Source: CAZISM01 sp964541895 (GTDB lineage Bacteria; Zhuqueibacterota; Zhuqueibacteria; Residuimicrobiales; Residuimicrobiaceae). Taken from it: a stretch of 8,823 nt of DNA. The position numbers and the translations under genes were made by a program. Positions 7,219 through 8,823 of the stretch are shown here, piece after piece. The notes below the pieces were generated by a model, which was not told the origin of the DNA, made no database searches, and was given only the letters and a program-made list of their open reading frames with translations. Each line of letters starts with the position of its first letter. The first letter of the stretch is position 1. The stretch is from the NCBI GenBank assembly GCA_964541895.1, contig CAZISM010000178.1, positions 1 to 8,823 on the forward strand, given 5' to 3'.

Positions 7219-8823
7219 TTGTCCGAATACAAGATCATACGGACTCTATCGTCCGGCCCGCTGTGGGTGTTGCAGCATGTAGAGAATCAGGCCGGCCAAT
7301 CCTCCTGGTTGGCCACCCTGCATCCTCTGTTGCAGCAGGAAGAGTCCTTACGGCCTCTGGTGGAGGAGGCCTTTACCGACAGCTATGGCTTGCGCCATTC
7401 GCATCTGGGTGAAGTGCTGCAGTTGGAGACGGTCGGCGGTGCACCTGCTCTTCTCTATGCCTCTTATGATGCGCGGCCATTGGCTGAAGTGGTCGCCGGG
7501 TCTCCGGTGGACGAAGAGAGCGCTGCCCGCTGGCTCTTGCAGACGGTGCAGGCCATCCAGTTTGCGCATCTAAACGGCATCTGGCATGGCGGGCTCGCCT
7601 GGCCGGCGCTCTATGTGAGCCCGATAAAGCAAATACGACTGATGTACATCGGTCATGGCAAACTGCTTGGTCAGGCCATGCAGCTGTTTCCGCAACACAT
7701 GCTGGAGTACGCCCGTTTTGCCAGCCCATGGCAGCTCGACCATCCCGGTGAATACAAAATCCAAAGCGAGTTGTACAGTCTCGGTGTTTTGTATTACGAA
7801 TTGCTCTCCGGTCGTCGCTGTTTCACAAGTGACGACCTGCACACTCTGCGGGCGGAGAAACGACACTATTGGCAGCCCGACGAGAGCTTTAGGGGAAAAC
7901 CGGGCCGTCTGCTGGAACGGTTGACAAGCCCGGAGCCGGAGGAACAGTATCAGAATCTGAACGCGCTGCTGGACGATTTGCGGCCCAGGAGCACCATGAT
8001 CGCTGTGGCCGGAAGTGAACATGAAAATTCGTCGGACCGGCCTGGCCTGTTCAAACGATGGCACAAGAGAACAGAACACCTGTTTCCATCCACCTGGGTG
8101 GGTCGAAAGCGTCGACTGGCGCTGAGCTTTTTTGTGGTCGCCATGCTGATTTTTGTCGCCACTCTTGTTACCTGGATCTCGCAAGGAGGGGAGCAAGAGT
8201 GGCAGAATCAGGCGCTGTATCAGGCGTTTATGGCAGAGCAGGATTCAGTAAAGCGGGTCGAAGCCGAATCCGCACGACCCGTTTTGCCGGCAGAATCTCC
8301 CAGTGTCAAAAAGAGAGAACAAGCGGCAGAGGCACCGCCCACCTCGGCGGCGGTCAGTGCACCTGCGGATACAGGCGCCATCGACTTTGTGGCTCTCGCA
8401 GTCACCGTTTTTGCGGATTCCGTGCCCGTGGTCGCTGATGTGTATGTTCAGGATCGGCTGGAGGGAAGAACGACAACGTCCGCTCCGCTAATGATCCATG
8501 GACTGGCAGCGGGCCGGGCCTATGACATCAAAGTACAAAAACAGGGATTTGCGGTCTGGCAGGAGCGTAGAGTTCTTCGCGCCGGCGGCGAGTCATCGCT
8601 GCACGTCGAACTGTTGCCGTTGACCGACGTCCTGCGGCGGTTTACGCTGACACGAGTTCCCTTTGCCGATCGGGTGAGCATCGACGGCCGATTGCCGTCT
8701 TTGACCTTGCCCTGCGAAATCGATCTGATGCTGGGCACGCACGAATTGCGCTATCTGGACGGCCAGGCCGGATTTCAATGGACGACGCACATCACGCTGG
8801 ACATCCAGTCGCCTCGAACCATC
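7219..8823 (+). CDS. Transmembrane pseudokinase (Hanks-type fold) with C-terminal PEGA domains, 3' end outside window
   Basis: From TTG 7219 the frame stays open to the window end: 535 residues, no stop. Residues 4-255 follow the Ser/Thr kinase plan: YKIIRTLSSG at the N-lobe start, AHLNGIWHGGLAWPAL where relatives have AHxxGIxHRDLKPxNI, and SELYSLGVLYYELLSGR matching the SDxYSLGxxLYELLTG helix. Catalytic features are missing: no VAIK lysine (A32/T33), HGG for HRD (123-125), A130 for the metal-binding Asn, GHG for DFG (145-147), W171 for the Glu of SPE, and Q243 for the C-lobe Arg. It should not phosphorylate by the standard mechanism. RKRR (296-299) precedes one membrane helix (about 300-320), placing the kinase fold in the cytoplasm. 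A Pro/Ala/Glu-rich linker (about 321-393) leads to a PEGA domain (395-467) and a second PEGA-like segment (from about 472). A role as envelope sensor or scaffold is inference. Confidence 0.85.
   Translation, partial: MSEYKIIRTLSSGPLWVLQHVENQAGQSSWLATLHPLLQQEESLRPLVEEAFTDSYGLRHSHLGEVLQLETVGGAPALLYASYDARPLAEVVAGSPVDEESAARWLLQTVQAIQFAHLNGIWHGGLAWPALYVSPIKQIRLMYIGHGKLLGQAMQLFPQHMLEYARFASPWQLDHPGEYKIQSELYSLGVLYYELLSGRRCFTSDDLHTLRAEKRHYWQPDESFRGKPGRLLERLTSPEPEEQYQNLNALLDDLRPRSTMIAVAGSEHENSSDRPGLFKRWHKRTEHLFPSTWVGRKRRLALSFFVVAMLIFVATLVTWISQGGEQEWQNQALYQAFMAEQDSVKRVEAESARPVLPAESPSVKKREQAAEAPPTSAAVSAPADTGAIDFVALAVTVFADSVPVVADVYVQDRLEGRTTTSAPLMIHGLAAGRAYDIKVQKQGFAVWQERRVLRAGGESSLHVELLPLTDVLRRFTLTRVPFADRVSIDGRLPSLTLPCEIDLMLGTHELRYLDGQAGFQWTTHITLDIQSPRTI

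Noticed and set aside
7219..7995. Active Ser/Thr protein kinase
   Set aside because: The fold is recognisable, but the HRD aspartate, DFG aspartate and VAIK lysine are all absent, so an ordinary active-kinase label would mislead.
8058..8438. 126-residue open frame on the + strand near the window end
   Set aside because: It lies in another frame inside the 535-codon pseudokinase gene, which has a coherent kinase-fold, membrane-helix and PEGA layout; the shorter frame shows no domain.

Overview
The window reads as a stretch of chromosome from a moderately GC-rich, didermic bacterium, most likely of the Fibrobacterota-Chlorobiota-Bacteroidota (FCB) neighbourhood, such as Calditrichota or candidate phylum KSB1. 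The main pointer is the first gene. It encodes a very large secreted subtilase ending in a YPNPF...WDGRD...GIYLYR tail, the FlgD-like/type IX secretion type of C-terminal domain common in those phyla. The taxonomic placement is inference from domain style; no marker gene such as rRNA is present.

Layout: five protein genes, all on the + strand, fill almost the whole window. (1) Bases 1-3356: the 3' part of a subtilisin-like (S8) protease gene, followed by an Ig-like region, a probable seven-bladed FG-GAP/VCBS propeller, a fibronectin type III domain, two Ig-like domains and the sorting tail. (2) 3408-4034: coaE, dephospho-CoA kinase. (3) 4098-6539: comEC, the DNA-uptake channel with a C-terminal metallo-beta-lactamase domain, starting at TTG. 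(4) 6559-7209: a KDPG/4-hydroxy-2-oxoglutarate aldolase (eda family). (5) 7219-8823, running off the end: a 535-residue open frame starting at TTG. It encodes a Hanks-type kinase fold in which the catalytic residues are missing, then one membrane helix and PEGA-type domains. No rRNA, tRNA, CRISPR array, insertion sequence or convincing intrinsic terminator was seen.

Gaps between genes are 51, 63, 19 and 9 bases, so there is no gene-free stretch over 300 bases. coaE, comEC, eda and the pseudokinase gene could share a transcript. The last two are the tightest pair: the ribosome-binding site of the pseudokinase gene overlaps the aldolase stop codon. The genes do not form one obvious pathway: cofactor synthesis, DNA uptake, sugar-acid catabolism and an envelope-spanning putative sensor or scaffold. 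The most unusual item is the transmembrane pseudokinase-PEGA protein.
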